A DNA stretch of 64,000 bases from Geminicoccaceae bacterium (GCA_020638465.1 JACKIM010000002.1:1426001-1490000); one strand, 5' to 3'. Shown: positions 36,155-44,948, numbered from the stretch's first letter. Notes: generated by a model not told the origin, from the letters alone. Numbers and translations: made by a program.

Positions 36155-37762
36155 TCACATCCGGAAAATGCCGAAGCTGGTCGGTTCAACGGGCGCATGG
36201 AGCGAAACCGAAAGGCTCAGCCCCAGGACATCCCGCGTCGAGCGCGGATCGATGATGCCATCGTCCCACAATCGCGCGGAAGCGTAGAGCGGATGGCTCT
36301 GCCGTTCGAACATTTCGAGCGTCGGCCGCCTGAATTCGGCTTCCTCGTCAGCCGTCCAGCGACCTCCCCTGCGCTCTATCGCGTCCCTTCGCACGGTGGC
36401 GAGCACGCCCGCGGCCTGCTCGCCACCCATCACCGATATCCGCGAATTGGGCCATGTCCACAAGAAGCGCGGGTCGTAGGCCCGGCCGCACATACCATAA
36501 TTTCCCGCACCGAAGGACCCGCCCACCAGCACCGTCACCCTGGGCACCCGGGTGGTCGCCACCGCCGTCACCAGCTTGGCGCCGTGCTTGGCTATCCCCT
36601 CGGCCTCATACCTGCGACCGACCATGAAGCCGGTGATGTTCTGCAGGAAGACGATCGGTATGCGGCGTTGCGAACAAAGCTCGACGAAATGCGCACCCTT
36701 GAGCGCGCTTTCGCTGAACAGCACGCCATTATTGGCGACAATCCCGACCAGCATGCCGTGAACATGCGCGAAGCCGGTAACCAGTGTCGTGCCGTAGCGA
36801 GCCTTGAATTCGTCGAACCGCGAACCATCGACAATGCGGGCGATCACCTCGTGACTATCGTAGGGGACCTTCGGGTCCGCCGGAACCACGTCGATGATCT
36901 CCCGCGGATCGTAGCGGGGTGCCTCGACACTCGGCGAGGCCGCTGCATGCAGCCCGCTCCCCCCCAGGCCGGCCACGCAACGGCGCGCGAGAGCAAGAGC
37001 ATGCGCATCGTCACGGGCGAGGTGGTCGGCCACACCCGAAAGCCTTGTATGCACATCGCCACCGCCCAGATCCTCCGCGCTCACCACCTCGCCGGTCGCT
37101 GCCCGCACCAAGGGCGGACCGGCCAGGAAGATCGTCCCCTGATCGCGCACGATGATCGTCTCGTCGGACATCGCCGGCACATAGGCACCGCCTGCCGTGC
37201 ACGAGCCCATGACCACCGCGATCTGGGCGATACCCCTGGCGGACATGTTGGCCTGATTGAAGAAGATCCGGCCGAAATGATCGCGATCGGGAAAGACTTC
37301 GTCCTGATTGGGCAGATTGGCCCCACCCGAATCGACGAGATAGACACAGGGCAACCGGTTGGCTTGCGCGATCTCCTGCGCACGAAGATGTTTTTTCACC
37401 GTCATCGGGTAGTAGGTGCCACCCTTCACAGTGGCGTCATTGCACACGACCATCACCTCGCGACCGGCCACCCGACCGATGCCGGTGATGATACCGGCAG
37501 ACGGACTGTTGCCATCGTAGAGGCCGTGGGCCGCGAACAGCCCTATCTCCAGAAACGGCGAGCCCGGGTCGAGCAATCGCTCAACACGTTCGCGCGGGAG
37601 AATCTTGCCCCGTGCCAGATGTCGCTCGCGTGCTGCTTCACCGCCGCCGGCCAGAGCAGCATCGGCGGCTTCACGAACCACCGCGATCGCGGCCTCATGG
37701 GCCTTCCTGTTGGCCCGGCAGGCCTCCGATTGCGTCGACAGCGAAGATTGAATGACAGCCAT
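36155..37762 (-). CDS. liuB: methylcrotonyl-CoA carboxylase, carboxyltransferase beta subunit
   Basis: Transfers carboxyl from biotin to 3-methylcrotonyl-CoA, 535 aa. It has the two crotonase-like halves of the acyl-CoA carboxyltransferase family. The first carries RERVERLLDPGSPFLEIG, GGTYYPMTVKKHLRAQEIA and MGSCTAGGAYVPAMSDE. The second carries VGIVANNGVLFSESALKGAHF, FLQNITGFMVG and GGSFGAGNYGMCGRAY. GGTYYPMTVKKH is characteristic of MCC rather than propionyl-CoA carboxylase. The ATG at 37762 lies one base after the liuA stop, so the two genes are coupled. Confidence 0.96.
   Translation of the reverse strand: MAVIQSSLSTQSEACRANRKAHEAAIAVVREAADAALAGGGEAARERHLARGKILPRERVERLLDPGSPFLEIGLFAAHGLYDGNSPSAGIITGIGRVAGREVMVVCNDATVKGGTYYPMTVKKHLRAQEIAQANRLPCVYLVDSGGANLPNQDEVFPDRDHFGRIFFNQANMSARGIAQIAVVMGSCTAGGAYVPAMSDETIIVRDQGTIFLAGPPLVRAATGEVVSAEDLGGGDVHTRLSGVADHLARDDAHALALARRCVAGLGGSGLHAAASPSVEAPRYDPREIIDVVPADPKVPYDSHEVIARIVDGSRFDEFKARYGTTLVTGFAHVHGMLVGIVANNGVLFSESALKGAHFVELCSQRRIPIVFLQNITGFMVGRRYEAEGIAKHGAKLVTAVATTRVPRVTVLVGGSFGAGNYGMCGRAYDPRFLWTWPNSRISVMGGEQAAGVLATVRRDAIERRGGRWTADEEAEFRRPTLEMFERQSHPLYASARLWDDGIIDPRSTRDVLGLSLSVSLHAPVEPTSFGIFRM
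36942..36953. promoter_or_regulatory. palindrome GCTGCATGCAGC inside liuB
   Basis: A 12-bp perfect palindrome matching the consensus CTGYATRCAG shared with sites at 31186, 33507, 34038, 35655 and 39018. Confidence 0.22.
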
Positions 37763-37763
37763 G

Positions 37764-38927
37764 TCAGGCCGTCTCCCTGAACAGCTCCCGGCCGATGAGC
37801 ATGCGGCGGATCTCCGAGGTCCCGGCACCGATCTCGTAGAGCTTGGCATCGCGCAGCAGCCTGCCGGCAGGATAGTCGTTGATGTAGCCGTTGCCGCCCA
37901 GGCACTGGATGGCTTCCAGCGCCATCCAGGTCGCCTTCTCCGCACTGTAGAGGATGCAGCCGGCAGCATCCTTGCGCGTCGTCTCGCCGCGATCGGCAGC
38001 CCGGGCGACTGCATACACATAGGCCCTGGCAGCATTCATCACTGTATACATGTCGGCAAGCTTGCCCTGCATGATCTGGAACTCGCCGATCGGCTGGCCG
38101 AACTGCTCGCGGTCATGGACATAGGGCATGACGATATCCATGGCCGCCGCCATGATGCCCAGAGGCCCGCCGGCAAGCACGATCCGCTCGTAATCGAGCC
38201 CGGACATCAGCACATTGACGCCACGTCCCTCCTCGCCAAGGACATTCCCGAACGGAACCTCGCAGTTCTCGAAGGCCAGTTCGCCGGTATCGGAGCCGCG
38301 CATGCCGAGCTTGTCGAGCTTCTGCGCACAGCTGAACCCGGCCATGTCGCGTTCGACGATGAAGGCCGTGATGCCGCGCGGGCCGGCATCGGGATCGGTC
38401 CTGGCATAGACCACGAGAACATCGGCGGTCGGCCCGTTGGTGATCCACATCTTGGTACCATTGAGTACATACCGGTCGTTGCGCCTGTCGGCACGCAGCC
38501 TCATCGACACGACGTCAGATCCCGCCCCGGGCTCGCTCATGGCCAGGGCACCCAGATGCTCTCCGCTGACGAGCTTCGGCAGGTAACGTTCTCTTTGTGA
38601 AGGATTTCCGTTTCGGGCGATCTGATTGATGCAGAGATTGGAATGCGCACCGTAGGATAGCGCCACCGAAGCAGACGCCCGGGAGATTTCCTCCATGGCG
38701 ACAACATGGGCAAGATAACCCATGTTCACACCGCCATAGGTCTCGTCAATGGTTATGCCATGAGCACCCAGCGCCCCCAGTTCCGGCCACAGGTCGCGGG
38801 GGAAGGCATCGTCGCGGTCGATCGCCGCCGCCCGCGGCGCGATCTTCTCCTGGGCAAAGCGATGCAGGATGTCGCGCAGGCTGTCGATCTCGTCACCGAG
38901 GGCAAAGTTCATGGCAGACGTGAACAT
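37764..38927 (-). CDS. liuA: isovaleryl-CoA dehydrogenase
   Basis: FAD-dependent acyl-CoA dehydrogenase, 387 aa, oxidising isovaleryl-CoA to 3-methylcrotonyl-CoA and passing electrons to ETF. Landmarks are ITIDETYGGVNMGYLAHVVAM (excerpt), SYGAHSNLCINQI, the FAD/substrate segment MSEPGAGSDVVSM, MWITNGPTADVLVVYA, SGLDYERIVLAGGP with the Glu expected as catalytic base for this subgroup, and QCLGGNGYINDYP. These closely follow isovaleryl-CoA dehydrogenases. Two consecutive ATGs (38930, 38927) follow GGGAGG; the second has the better spacing. It heads the operon. Confidence 0.95.
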   Translation of the reverse strand: MFTSAMNFALGDEIDSLRDILHRFAQEKIAPRAAAIDRDDAFPRDLWPELGALGAHGITIDETYGGVNMGYLAHVVAMEEISRASASVALSYGAHSNLCINQIARNGNPSQRERYLPKLVSGEHLGALAMSEPGAGSDVVSMRLRADRRNDRYVLNGTKMWITNGPTADVLVVYARTDPDAGPRGITAFIVERDMAGFSCAQKLDKLGMRGSDTGELAFENCEVPFGNVLGEEGRGVNVLMSGLDYERIVLAGGPLGIMAAAMDIVMPYVHDREQFGQPIGEFQIMQGKLADMYTVMNAARAYVYAVARAADRGETTRKDAAGCILYSAEKATWMALEAIQCLGGNGYINDYPAGRLLRDAKLYEIGAGTSEIRRMLIGRELFRETA

Positions 38928-39016
38928 CATGGACCTCCCGCGATCAGGCTTGGTTCCATCTGTGTACCGGCGGTTGCAACATGACGTCCAGTCGAACCAT
39001 GCAGCATCGCACCGGA

Positions 39017-39028
39017 GCTGCATGCAGC
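39017..39028. promoter_or_regulatory. palindrome GCTGCATGCAGC upstream of liuA
   Basis: This 12-bp perfect palindrome lies about 90 bases upstream of liuA in the divergent gap to the DUF188 gene. It is the only copy of the CTGYATRCAG set in an expected promoter position, so it is the best operator candidate for the leucine operon. Confidence 0.38.
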
Positions 39029-39073
39029 CACTCGCGACTTCCCTTGCGCAACCCGGTCCGCTAGATCGGCTTC

Positions 39074-39529
39074 ATGCTGGAAATCTATATCGATGCCGAC
39101 GGTTGCCCGGTGAAGGAAGAGACCTATCGCGTTGCAGGTCGCTACGGACTCAAGGTGTGGCTTGTGGCCAATCACTGGCTGCGCGCACCCGAATCCCCAC
39201 TGATCGAGAAGGTCGTCGTCGAGGAAGGGCTCGACCGCGCGGACGACTGGATTGCCGCACGCGCCGGCACCGGCGATATCGTCATCACCTCCGACGTACC
39301 ACTGGCCGACCGCTGCGTGAAGGCCGGCGCGCGGGTCATTTCCGGTACCGGCAAGGTCTTCAGCGAAAGCTCGATCGGCTCCGACCTGGCCCTGCGCAAC
39401 CTGATGACCAGCCTGCGCGAGACGGGGGAGATCCGTGGCGGCGGCCGGCCGATGGACAAGCGGGACCGCTCGCGCTTCCTGCAGGAGCTGGACAAGGCGG
39501 TTCAGGCAATCAGGCGCACGGGACGGTGA
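39074..39529 (+). CDS. YaiI/YqxD family (DUF188) protein
   Basis: Conserved 151-aa cytosolic protein of the PIN-like YaiI/YqxD family, function not established. It shows the family pattern IYIDADGCPVKEETYRVAGR at the N-terminus, LVANHWLR, VITSDVPLADRCV with conserved Asp residues, and the C-terminal GGGRPMDKRDRSRFLQELD. Acidic residues in DADGCPV and TSDVPLADR would match a PIN-type nuclease site. It is divergent from liuA and convergent with the racemase gene. Confidence 0.93.
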   Translation: MLEIYIDADGCPVKEETYRVAGRYGLKVWLVANHWLRAPESPLIEKVVVEEGLDRADDWIAARAGTGDIVITSDVPLADRCVKAGARVISGTGKVFSESSIGSDLALRNLMTSLRETGEIRGGGRPMDKRDRSRFLQELDKAVQAIRRTGR

Positions 39530-39550
39530 AGCGGACCCGCCGGGGAACGG

Positions 39551-40246
39551 TCAGTCCTTGATGCGCGGCGGGGCGTAGCCGCCGAGACGCGACGTCCGCA
39601 GGCCGAGGCGCACGAGGCCCTCCGCAAGCGTGACGGCGGCGGCGACACCATCCACAACGGGCAAGCCGTGCCTTCGCGCGAGGTCGGCCGCCAGATCGGC
39701 CATGCCCGCACATCCGAGCACGATGGCTTCCGCCCGATCCTCGACCATGGCCCGGCCGATCTCTTCCGAGATACGCGCAACGGAGGCTTCCGACCGCCTC
39801 TCCAGATCGAGGACCGGCACGTCAGCAGCGCGGACACGGGCGCATCGGGTGGCAAGGCCGTAGCGAACGAGATTGTGCTCGATGGCGGGGATCGAGCGGG
39901 CGAGCGTGGTGACGACCGAGAACCTTCCGGCGACCAGTGTCGCCATGTGAAAGGCCGCCTCGCCGATCCCGACCACCGGCGCCGGGGTCATGCAACGCAG
40001 CGCATCGAGGCCCGTATCGTCGAAACAGGCGAGCACCACGGCATCCACGTCTGCATGGGCCGCCACCGTGTCCATGAGCCCGGCAAGGCTCAGCGCCTCG
40101 TCGTAATATCCCTCGATGCTGGCAGGGCCGCCGGCGGGATTGCGGGCGACCACCTCCGTGCCCGGCGAGACCGCCGCCTCGGCGGCGCGCCCGATCTTCG
40201 CAGTCATCGAGGCCGTGCTGTTGGGATTGGCGACCAGCAGGCGCAT
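39551..40246 (-). CDS. Asp/Glu/hydantoin racemase family protein
   Basis: Cofactor-independent racemase, 231 aa. The two catalytic cysteines of the family are present in VLACFDDTGLDAL and IVLGCAGMADLAA. The N-terminus LLVANPNSTASMTAKI is typical of hydantoin and Asp/Glu racemase-like enzymes. It overlaps the LivF-type ATPase gene by one base and is the last gene of the transporter operon. With the D-carbamoylase at 46348-47286, hydantoin or N-carbamoyl-amino-acid metabolism is plausible. Maleate isomerase-like activity is an alternative within this superfamily. Confidence 0.85.
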   Translation of the reverse strand: MRLLVANPNSTASMTAKIGRAAEAAVSPGTEVVARNPAGGPASIEGYYDEALSLAGLMDTVAAHADVDAVVLACFDDTGLDALRCMTPAPVVGIGEAAFHMATLVAGRFSVVTTLARSIPAIEHNLVRYGLATRCARVRAADVPVLDLERRSEASVARISEEIGRAMVEDRAEAIVLGCAGMADLAADLARRHGLPVVDGVAAAVTLAEGLVRLGLRTSRLGGYAPPRIKD

Positions 40247-40971
40247 CAGACCTCGCCACCCAGATAGGCAGCCTTGATCCGCTCGTCCCGCATGAGTTCC
40301 CTCGATGGGCCGCTGAGCACCACCGAGCCCGTCGACAGGGCATAGGTGCGATTGGATATCGACAGCGCCATGCGCGAATTCTGCTCGACCAGCAGGACAG
40401 ACACCTTCTCATCGCGATTGATGGCGACGATCGAACGGGCGATGTCCTGGACCAGCTTGGGAGCAATACCCAGCGATGGCTCGTCCAGCAGCAACAGGCG
40501 CGGCTTGGCCATGAGCGCCCGGCCGATCACCATCATCTGCTGCTCGCCGCCACTGAGCGTACCCGCGGTCTGGCCGTAGCGCTCCTTCAGCCGCGGAAAG
40601 CGGCCAAGCACCATTTCGAGCGTGCGGGCGATGTCGGCCTTGTCCGTTCGGGTGAAGGCCCCCATCAGGAGATTGTCCTTCACGGACATGAACGGAAACA
40701 CCTGGCGACCTTCTGGCACCATGGCAATTCCACGCCTGACAATATCCGCCGGATTGAGGCCATCGATACGCTCGCCCATGAACGAGATCTGGCCGGTCCT
40801 GATGCGGTTGAGGCCGGTGATTGCGCGAAGGATGGACGACTTTCCAGCGCCATTGGCGCCGATCAGCGCGACGGTTTCCCCCTCGTCGAGGGCCACCGAC
40901 ACGCCCTTGAGCGCATAGACGTGGTCATAATAGAGTTCGACGTCGTCGAAGCGCAGCATGCCTGTCATCAC
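40246..40971 (-). CDS. branched-chain amino acid-type ABC transporter ATPase (LivF-like)
   Basis: ATPase subunit of a Liv/HAAT-family importer, 241 aa. Walker A is GANGAGKSS, the Q-loop region is MVPEGRQVFPFMSV (diagnostic of LivF), the signature is LSGGEQQMMVIGRALMAKP, Walker B is LLLLDEPSLGIAP, and VEQNSRMALSIS follows the H-loop position. It sits between the LivG-like gene and the racemase in a five-gene transport operon. The substrate may not be branched-chain amino acids, given the racemase and carbamoylase context. Confidence 0.95.
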   Translation of the reverse strand: MMTGMLRFDDVELYYDHVYALKGVSVALDEGETVALIGANGAGKSSILRAITGLNRIRTGQISFMGERIDGLNPADIVRRGIAMVPEGRQVFPFMSVKDNLLMGAFTRTDKADIARTLEMVLGRFPRLKERYGQTAGTLSGGEQQMMVIGRALMAKPRLLLLDEPSLGIAPKLVQDIARSIVAINRDEKVSVLLVEQNSRMALSISNRTYALSTGSVVLSGPSRELMRDERIKAAYLGGEV

Positions 40972-41751
40972 TCAAATCCCGATCGCAGCGTCTTCGCTGC
41001 CCAGATAGGCTTCGATGACCCGTTCGTTGTTCTGGATTTCCGCAGGCGTGCCCTCGGCGATCTTCTCGCCGAAATTGATGACGACGATGCGGTCCGAAAT
41101 CCTCATCACCGCCGGCATGTCATGCTCGACAAGGAGCACGGTTACTCCCCGGTCGCGCACGCCGCGCACCAGTTCGACCGTACGCATGGTCTCGTCATGG
41201 TTCATTCCGGCAAAGGGTTCGTCCAGCAGAAGCACCTTCGGGTCCGTGGCAAGCCCGATGGCGATACCCAGTGCGCGGAGATGACCCTGCGGCAGATTGC
41301 TGGCCAGTTCCCCCGCGATATCGCCAAGACCGAGGAAGCCCAGGATTTCATCGGCCGACCGGCCGAACGCCCGCTCGTCCTCGCGTGCCACGGCCGAGCC
41401 GAGGAAGAAGCCCCACAGGCTCGAACGCGAGCGCAGGTGATGGGCGATGATGACATTGTCGCGCACGGTCATGCTGCGGAAGATCGTGGTCTCCTGGAAG
41501 GTGCGCACCACGCCCTTGCGCGCCACGACATGCGGCGCCAGGTCGGAGATCTTCTCGCCGTTGAAGATGACCTCACCCGACGTCGTGCGCAGGAAGGAGG
41601 CGATCAGCTTGAAGAGAGTCGACTTGCCGGCGCCGTTGGGACCGATGACGGAGAGAATCTCCTTTTCGCCCACACCGAAGCTGACGCTGTTGACCGCGAC
41701 CAGGCCACCGAAACGCCTGGTGACATTCCTGACTTCGAGAATATGGCTCAT
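40972..41751 (-). CDS. branched-chain amino acid-type ABC transporter ATPase (LivG-like)
   Basis: Second ATPase subunit, 259 aa. Walker A is GPNGAGKSTLFKLIASF; the LivG-typical VVRTFQETTIFRSMTVRDNV carries the Q-loop; Walker B is VLLLDEPFAGMN; LLVEHDMPAVMRISDRIVV contains the H-loop His. The ABC signature is atypical, reading LPQGHLRALGIA where LSYGQQRRLEIA is usual. That is the one oddity in an otherwise standard subunit. The start at 41751 overlaps LivM by ATGA. Confidence 0.95.
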   Translation of the reverse strand: MSHILEVRNVTRRFGGLVAVNSVSFGVGEKEILSVIGPNGAGKSTLFKLIASFLRTTSGEVIFNGEKISDLAPHVVARKGVVRTFQETTIFRSMTVRDNVIIAHHLRSRSSLWGFFLGSAVAREDERAFGRSADEILGFLGLGDIAGELASNLPQGHLRALGIAIGLATDPKVLLLDEPFAGMNHDETMRTVELVRGVRDRGVTVLLVEHDMPAVMRISDRIVVINFGEKIAEGTPAEIQNNERVIEAYLGSEDAAIGI

Positions 41752-42728
41752 CGCGAACTCCCCGGCCGACCGCCCAGGCGCAGACTGAGCAGGCCGTTCG
41801 GCAGAACCAGCATCAGGACGATGAGCAGGCTCGAATAGATCAGCAACTGGAACCTTCCGGTCTGGAACAGCAGATCCCAGCCGAAATACAGCACCAGCGT
41901 GCCGAGCATCGGTCCGAACACATAGCCCAGACCGCCGAGGAAGCAGTTGAGCATAAAATTGACCGAATCGGCCACCTGGAAGCTCGACGGATAGATCGAT
42001 TGCGAGATGGCAGCGAACACCGCCCCGGCAATACCGCCGAAAAAGGAGGATATCGAATAGGCAATGATCCGCAGATGCGCCGTGTTCACACCGATCGACG
42101 CCGAAAGCTCCTCGTTCTGCTGCAAGGAGCGGCACAGATGGCCGATGCGCGAGTGGACGATCCGGTACAGCGCGGCAAAGACCAGCACCATGAGCGTTAC
42201 GCCGACATAGTAGAAGCCGAGCTTGACATTGGCGAGCGTGGCGAAATCGGGAATGATGGCGAACCCTAAGATCGAGATGCCACCGGGCAGGGGTATCGAG
42301 ACGATACCCTTTGCACCATTGGTGATCGGCAGGGCCAGGGCGGTCAGCCGCGCCACTTCGGTGAGCACCAGCGTCACCATGGCGAAATAGACCCCGCGCA
42401 GGCGCAGGATCGGCAGGCCGATGAGAACGCTGAGCGCGGCGCAGATCATGCCGGCCAGTGGAATGGTGAGCCAGAAGGACATTCCATAATCGGTGATCAG
42501 TATGGCCGACACGTAGCCGCCAACAAGGGCATAGGCCCCCTGTCCGATATTGATGCGGCCGATGTAGAAGGTAAGCCATACGCCGGCACTGGCAATCGAC
42601 AGAAGGGCCACCGAAGTAAGCGTATAATAGAAATCCCAGCGGCCGCTCCGCTCGATGCCCCAGGGAATCGCGACATAGACGACGGCAAGGAAGAGCAGGA
42701 CACCCAGGACACGCAATACGATCTTCAT
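41748..42728 (-). CDS. branched-chain amino acid-type ABC transporter permease (LivM-like)
   Basis: Inner-membrane permease, 326 aa, with about nine to ten hydrophobic helices. It has the LivM features YTLTSVALLSIASAGVWLTF early on, GRINIGQGAYALVGGYVSA, the ATPase-docking loop near SRIGHLCRSLQQNEELSASIGVN (landmark only) and the Gly-rich FFGGIAGAVFAA. It is coupled to LivG by ATGA and separated from LivH by 4 bases. Confidence 0.95.
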   Translation of the reverse strand: MKIVLRVLGVLLFLAVVYVAIPWGIERSGRWDFYYTLTSVALLSIASAGVWLTFYIGRINIGQGAYALVGGYVSAILITDYGMSFWLTIPLAGMICAALSVLIGLPILRLRGVYFAMVTLVLTEVARLTALALPITNGAKGIVSIPLPGGISILGFAIIPDFATLANVKLGFYYVGVTLMVLVFAALYRIVHSRIGHLCRSLQQNEELSASIGVNTAHLRIIAYSISSFFGGIAGAVFAAISQSIYPSSFQVADSVNFMLNCFLGGLGYVFGPMLGTLVLYFGWDLLFQTGRFQLLIYSSLLIVLMLVLPNGLLSLRLGGRPGSSR

Positions 42729-42732
42729 GACG

Positions 42733-43602
42733 TCACCCCCAGGGCTTGCCCATCAGCCCCTGCGGGCGGATGGCGAGGAAAACCATGAGCGACGCGAAGA
42801 TCACCAGATAGGTGATGTCGCCATATTGGGACAGGACCGTCAGGCCGATCGATTCCATCATGCCGAGGATGAAACCGCCGGCGATCGCTCCCGAGATCAC
42901 ACCGGCACCGCCGATCATGACCATCATGAAGGCCTTGATCGAAGTCGGTCCGCCCATGCCGAGATTGATGCCGGTGATCGTGACAAGCAGTCCGCCGACG
43001 ACGCCGGCGAGCATGGCACCGAGGGCAAAGCCGATCATGGAATAGCGATCGACGTCGACACCCTGCAACTGCGCTGCCGTGCGGTTCTGTGCCAGGGCGC
43101 GCATGGCCCGGCCTGTCCTGCTGTACTGCATGAACAGGATGAAAGCGGCGATGATGACGATGGCCAGGACACCGATCAGGATCCTGTCGTAGGGCATGAT
43201 CAGCCGGAAATCCCAGTTGAGCACGCCGTTCACGATCTTGGGAACGCCGCGCTGTTTCTCGCCGAACAGCAGGAGGATGACCGCATCGAGAAAGAAGGCG
43301 ATGCCGGCTGCCAGCAGCATCGTGCTTTCCTCGCGCAGCGATCGCCGGATGACCGGACGAAAGAGGAATTTCTCGATCAGGGCACCGACACCGGCGAGGG
43401 TCAGTGCCGAGCAGAGAAGGGCCACGACGTAGGGAAGACCCAACTGGCCATAGATCGTGTAAGTGACGAACCCACCAAGAACGTACATCTGCCCGTGAGC
43501 GAAATTGAGCACGTTCATAAGGGCGAAAATAAGCGTCAGCCCGAGCGCTATGAGGGCGTATTGCGCACCCAGATAAAGCCCGTTGGCGATAATCTGTTCC
43601 AT
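42733..43602 (-). CDS. branched-chain amino acid-type ABC transporter permease (LivH-like)
   Basis: Partner permease, 289 aa. It begins MEQIIANGLYLGAQYALIA, continues ALMNVLNFAHGQMYVLGGF (diagnostic of LivH), and has the docking loop RTGRAMRALAQNRTAAQLQGVD. GGLLVTITGINLGMGGPTSI and the C-terminal membrane helices complete the fold. The frame extends upstream to 43728 through the intercistronic hairpins, but the ATG at 43602 matches the family start. Confidence 0.95.
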   Translation of the reverse strand: MEQIIANGLYLGAQYALIALGLTLIFALMNVLNFAHGQMYVLGGFVTYTIYGQLGLPYVVALLCSALTLAGVGALIEKFLFRPVIRRSLREESTMLLAAGIAFFLDAVILLLFGEKQRGVPKIVNGVLNWDFRLIMPYDRILIGVLAIVIIAAFILFMQYSRTGRAMRALAQNRTAAQLQGVDVDRYSMIGFALGAMLAGVVGGLLVTITGINLGMGGPTSIKAFMMVMIGGAGVISGAIAGGFILGMMESIGLTVLSQYGDITYLVIFASLMVFLAIRPQGLMGKPWG

Positions 43603-43680
43603 CGCCGGATCATTCCGGTTTGAGGCCGGTCGCCCGGGCAAGACATTCCCCGGCTGCCGGACGTTCATTTTCCCCCGATT

Positions 43681-43736
43681 TCCCGCCCTTCGCGGGACGG
43701 ACGGCTGCCCCGGCCAGTCGGGGTCCACCGTCCGTC
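43681..43736. other. intercistronic hairpins after the binding-protein gene
   Basis: GACGGACGG (43696-43704) pairs with CCGTCCGTC (43728-43736), with inner CCCCG/CGGGG pairing (43708-43712 with 43719-43723). A second hairpin, TCCCGC-CCTTC-GCGGGA, spans 43681-43697. The larger one starts 9 bases past the binding-protein stop on the minus strand. Such hairpins typically stabilise the binding-protein mRNA and reduce read-through into permease genes. Confidence 0.65.
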
Positions 43737-43745
43737 ATTCGGAGA

Positions 43746-44948
43746 CTAATCGACCGAGGCGATGAACAGCGTCTCGAACTTGCCGTCCCTGAACTCGTTC
43801 ACGACCATCGGCACGAAGACCTGACGCTTCTGGCCGAAGGAGGTCGTCCCGACATATTTGAGCGGGCTGTCATCGCCCTTCATGAAGGGATTGGGGGCCT
43901 CGAACGTGTCCACGGTCTTCTTGAACTCCTCGACATTGTCAATGGCCGCCGGGTTCGCCTTCAGCGTGTCGACGATGTATTCGAGCGCGTACACCTTCGT
44001 GTTCGACTCGTCATTGTATTCACCGAACATCTTCGTGTATCGCTCGACGAATTCGTTCATCACATCGGATGCGATTTCCGGGGTCGACGCACCGCCGACC
44101 GAGATGAAACCGTTGGCGAGATCGCCCGCTCCCTCCGCCAGCACGGCCGCATCCTGCGCGGTTTCGGTGGAGATCAGCCCCTCGAAGCCAAGCTCGCGGG
44201 CCGAGCGGATAAGCTGTGGAGCGTTGGCCGGGGCAACACCGGAGAGGACCAGGAGGTCGGGCTGGAGCTGGACGATCGGCGTGATCACCGGAGTGAAGTC
44301 GGTGGTGTCGACCTGATAGGTGACATTGTCGGAGACCACATCGAGACCGAGTTCCCTGGCGGCGGCGATGCCTCCATCACGCTGGCTGAGCGGGTCCGAC
44401 TCGTTGGCGGCGACGAAGGCCACTGTCTGCACGCCCTTGTTTTCCTTGAGATACTTGTAGATTGCCGGACCGGACTGGTAGTTGGCGATCATGCCCAAAA
44501 TGGCATTGCTTGCCGGCGGCGTATAGAGCTCCTTGGGGAAGGCATACGGGAAGTAGATGATCCCGTTCTGCTCGGCGACCGGACGGACAGCGGCAGCACC
44601 ATCGTCGACATTCGGTCCGACAACGTAGTGAATTCCCTCCTGGGCCATCTTCTCCATGCCGGCAATGGCGCGCTTGGGATCTTTCTGGTCGTCGAAGGTG
44701 ACAATCTCGATATCGTAGGTCGTGTCACCGATCTGCACGCCGCCAAGCTCGTTGAGCCAGTCGGCACGGGTCTGCATCGAGCGGACATTGGAAATGCCCC
44801 AGGCGGCGGCAGGTCCGCTGGTCACGCCGACGAACCCGATCTTCAGGGTCTCGTTGGCGGCAAGGGCCGTGGACATGCCGCCCAGGGCCAGCACCGCCAT
44901 TGCCGTCGCGGACAAAGCCATCGACTTCAAGATGTCACGCCTCATCAT
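43746..44948 (-). CDS. periplasmic substrate-binding protein, Liv/amide type
   Basis: Periplasmic receptor of the five-gene ABC importer, 400 aa. It has a signal peptide (to about ALAA/NETLK) with an RRDILK stretch resembling a Tat motif. The mature protein is a type-I periplasmic binding fold: LKIGFVGVTSGPAAAWG, DDQKDPKRAIAGMEKMAQEG, the ligand-domain hinge VAFVAANESDPLSQRDGG, and LLVLSGVAPANAPQLIRSA. GGGAG lies 7-8 bases before the ATG at 44948; the ATG at 44945 is also possible. It is expressed first in the operon and followed by stabilising hairpins. The ligand is unknown; amides, ureides or amino acids fit the neighbourhood. Confidence 0.92.
   Translation of the reverse strand: MMRRDILKSMALSATAMAVLALGGMSTALAANETLKIGFVGVTSGPAAAWGISNVRSMQTRADWLNELGGVQIGDTTYDIEIVTFDDQKDPKRAIAGMEKMAQEGIHYVVGPNVDDGAAAVRPVAEQNGIIYFPYAFPKELYTPPASNAILGMIANYQSGPAIYKYLKENKGVQTVAFVAANESDPLSQRDGGIAAARELGLDVVSDNVTYQVDTTDFTPVITPIVQLQPDLLVLSGVAPANAPQLIRSARELGFEGLISTETAQDAAVLAEGAGDLANGFISVGGASTPEIASDVMNEFVERYTKMFGEYNDESNTKVYALEYIVDTLKANPAAIDNVEEFKKTVDTFEAPNPFMKGDDSPLKYVGTTSFGQKRQVFVPMVVNEFRDGKFETLFIASVD

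Noticed and set aside
33725..37762. Propionyl-CoA or geranyl-CoA carboxylase instead of methylcrotonyl-CoA carboxylase
   Set aside because: The adjacent isovaleryl-CoA dehydrogenase, HMG-CoA lyase and hydratase fit leucine breakdown, and the beta subunit carries the MCC-type GGTYYPMTVKKH.
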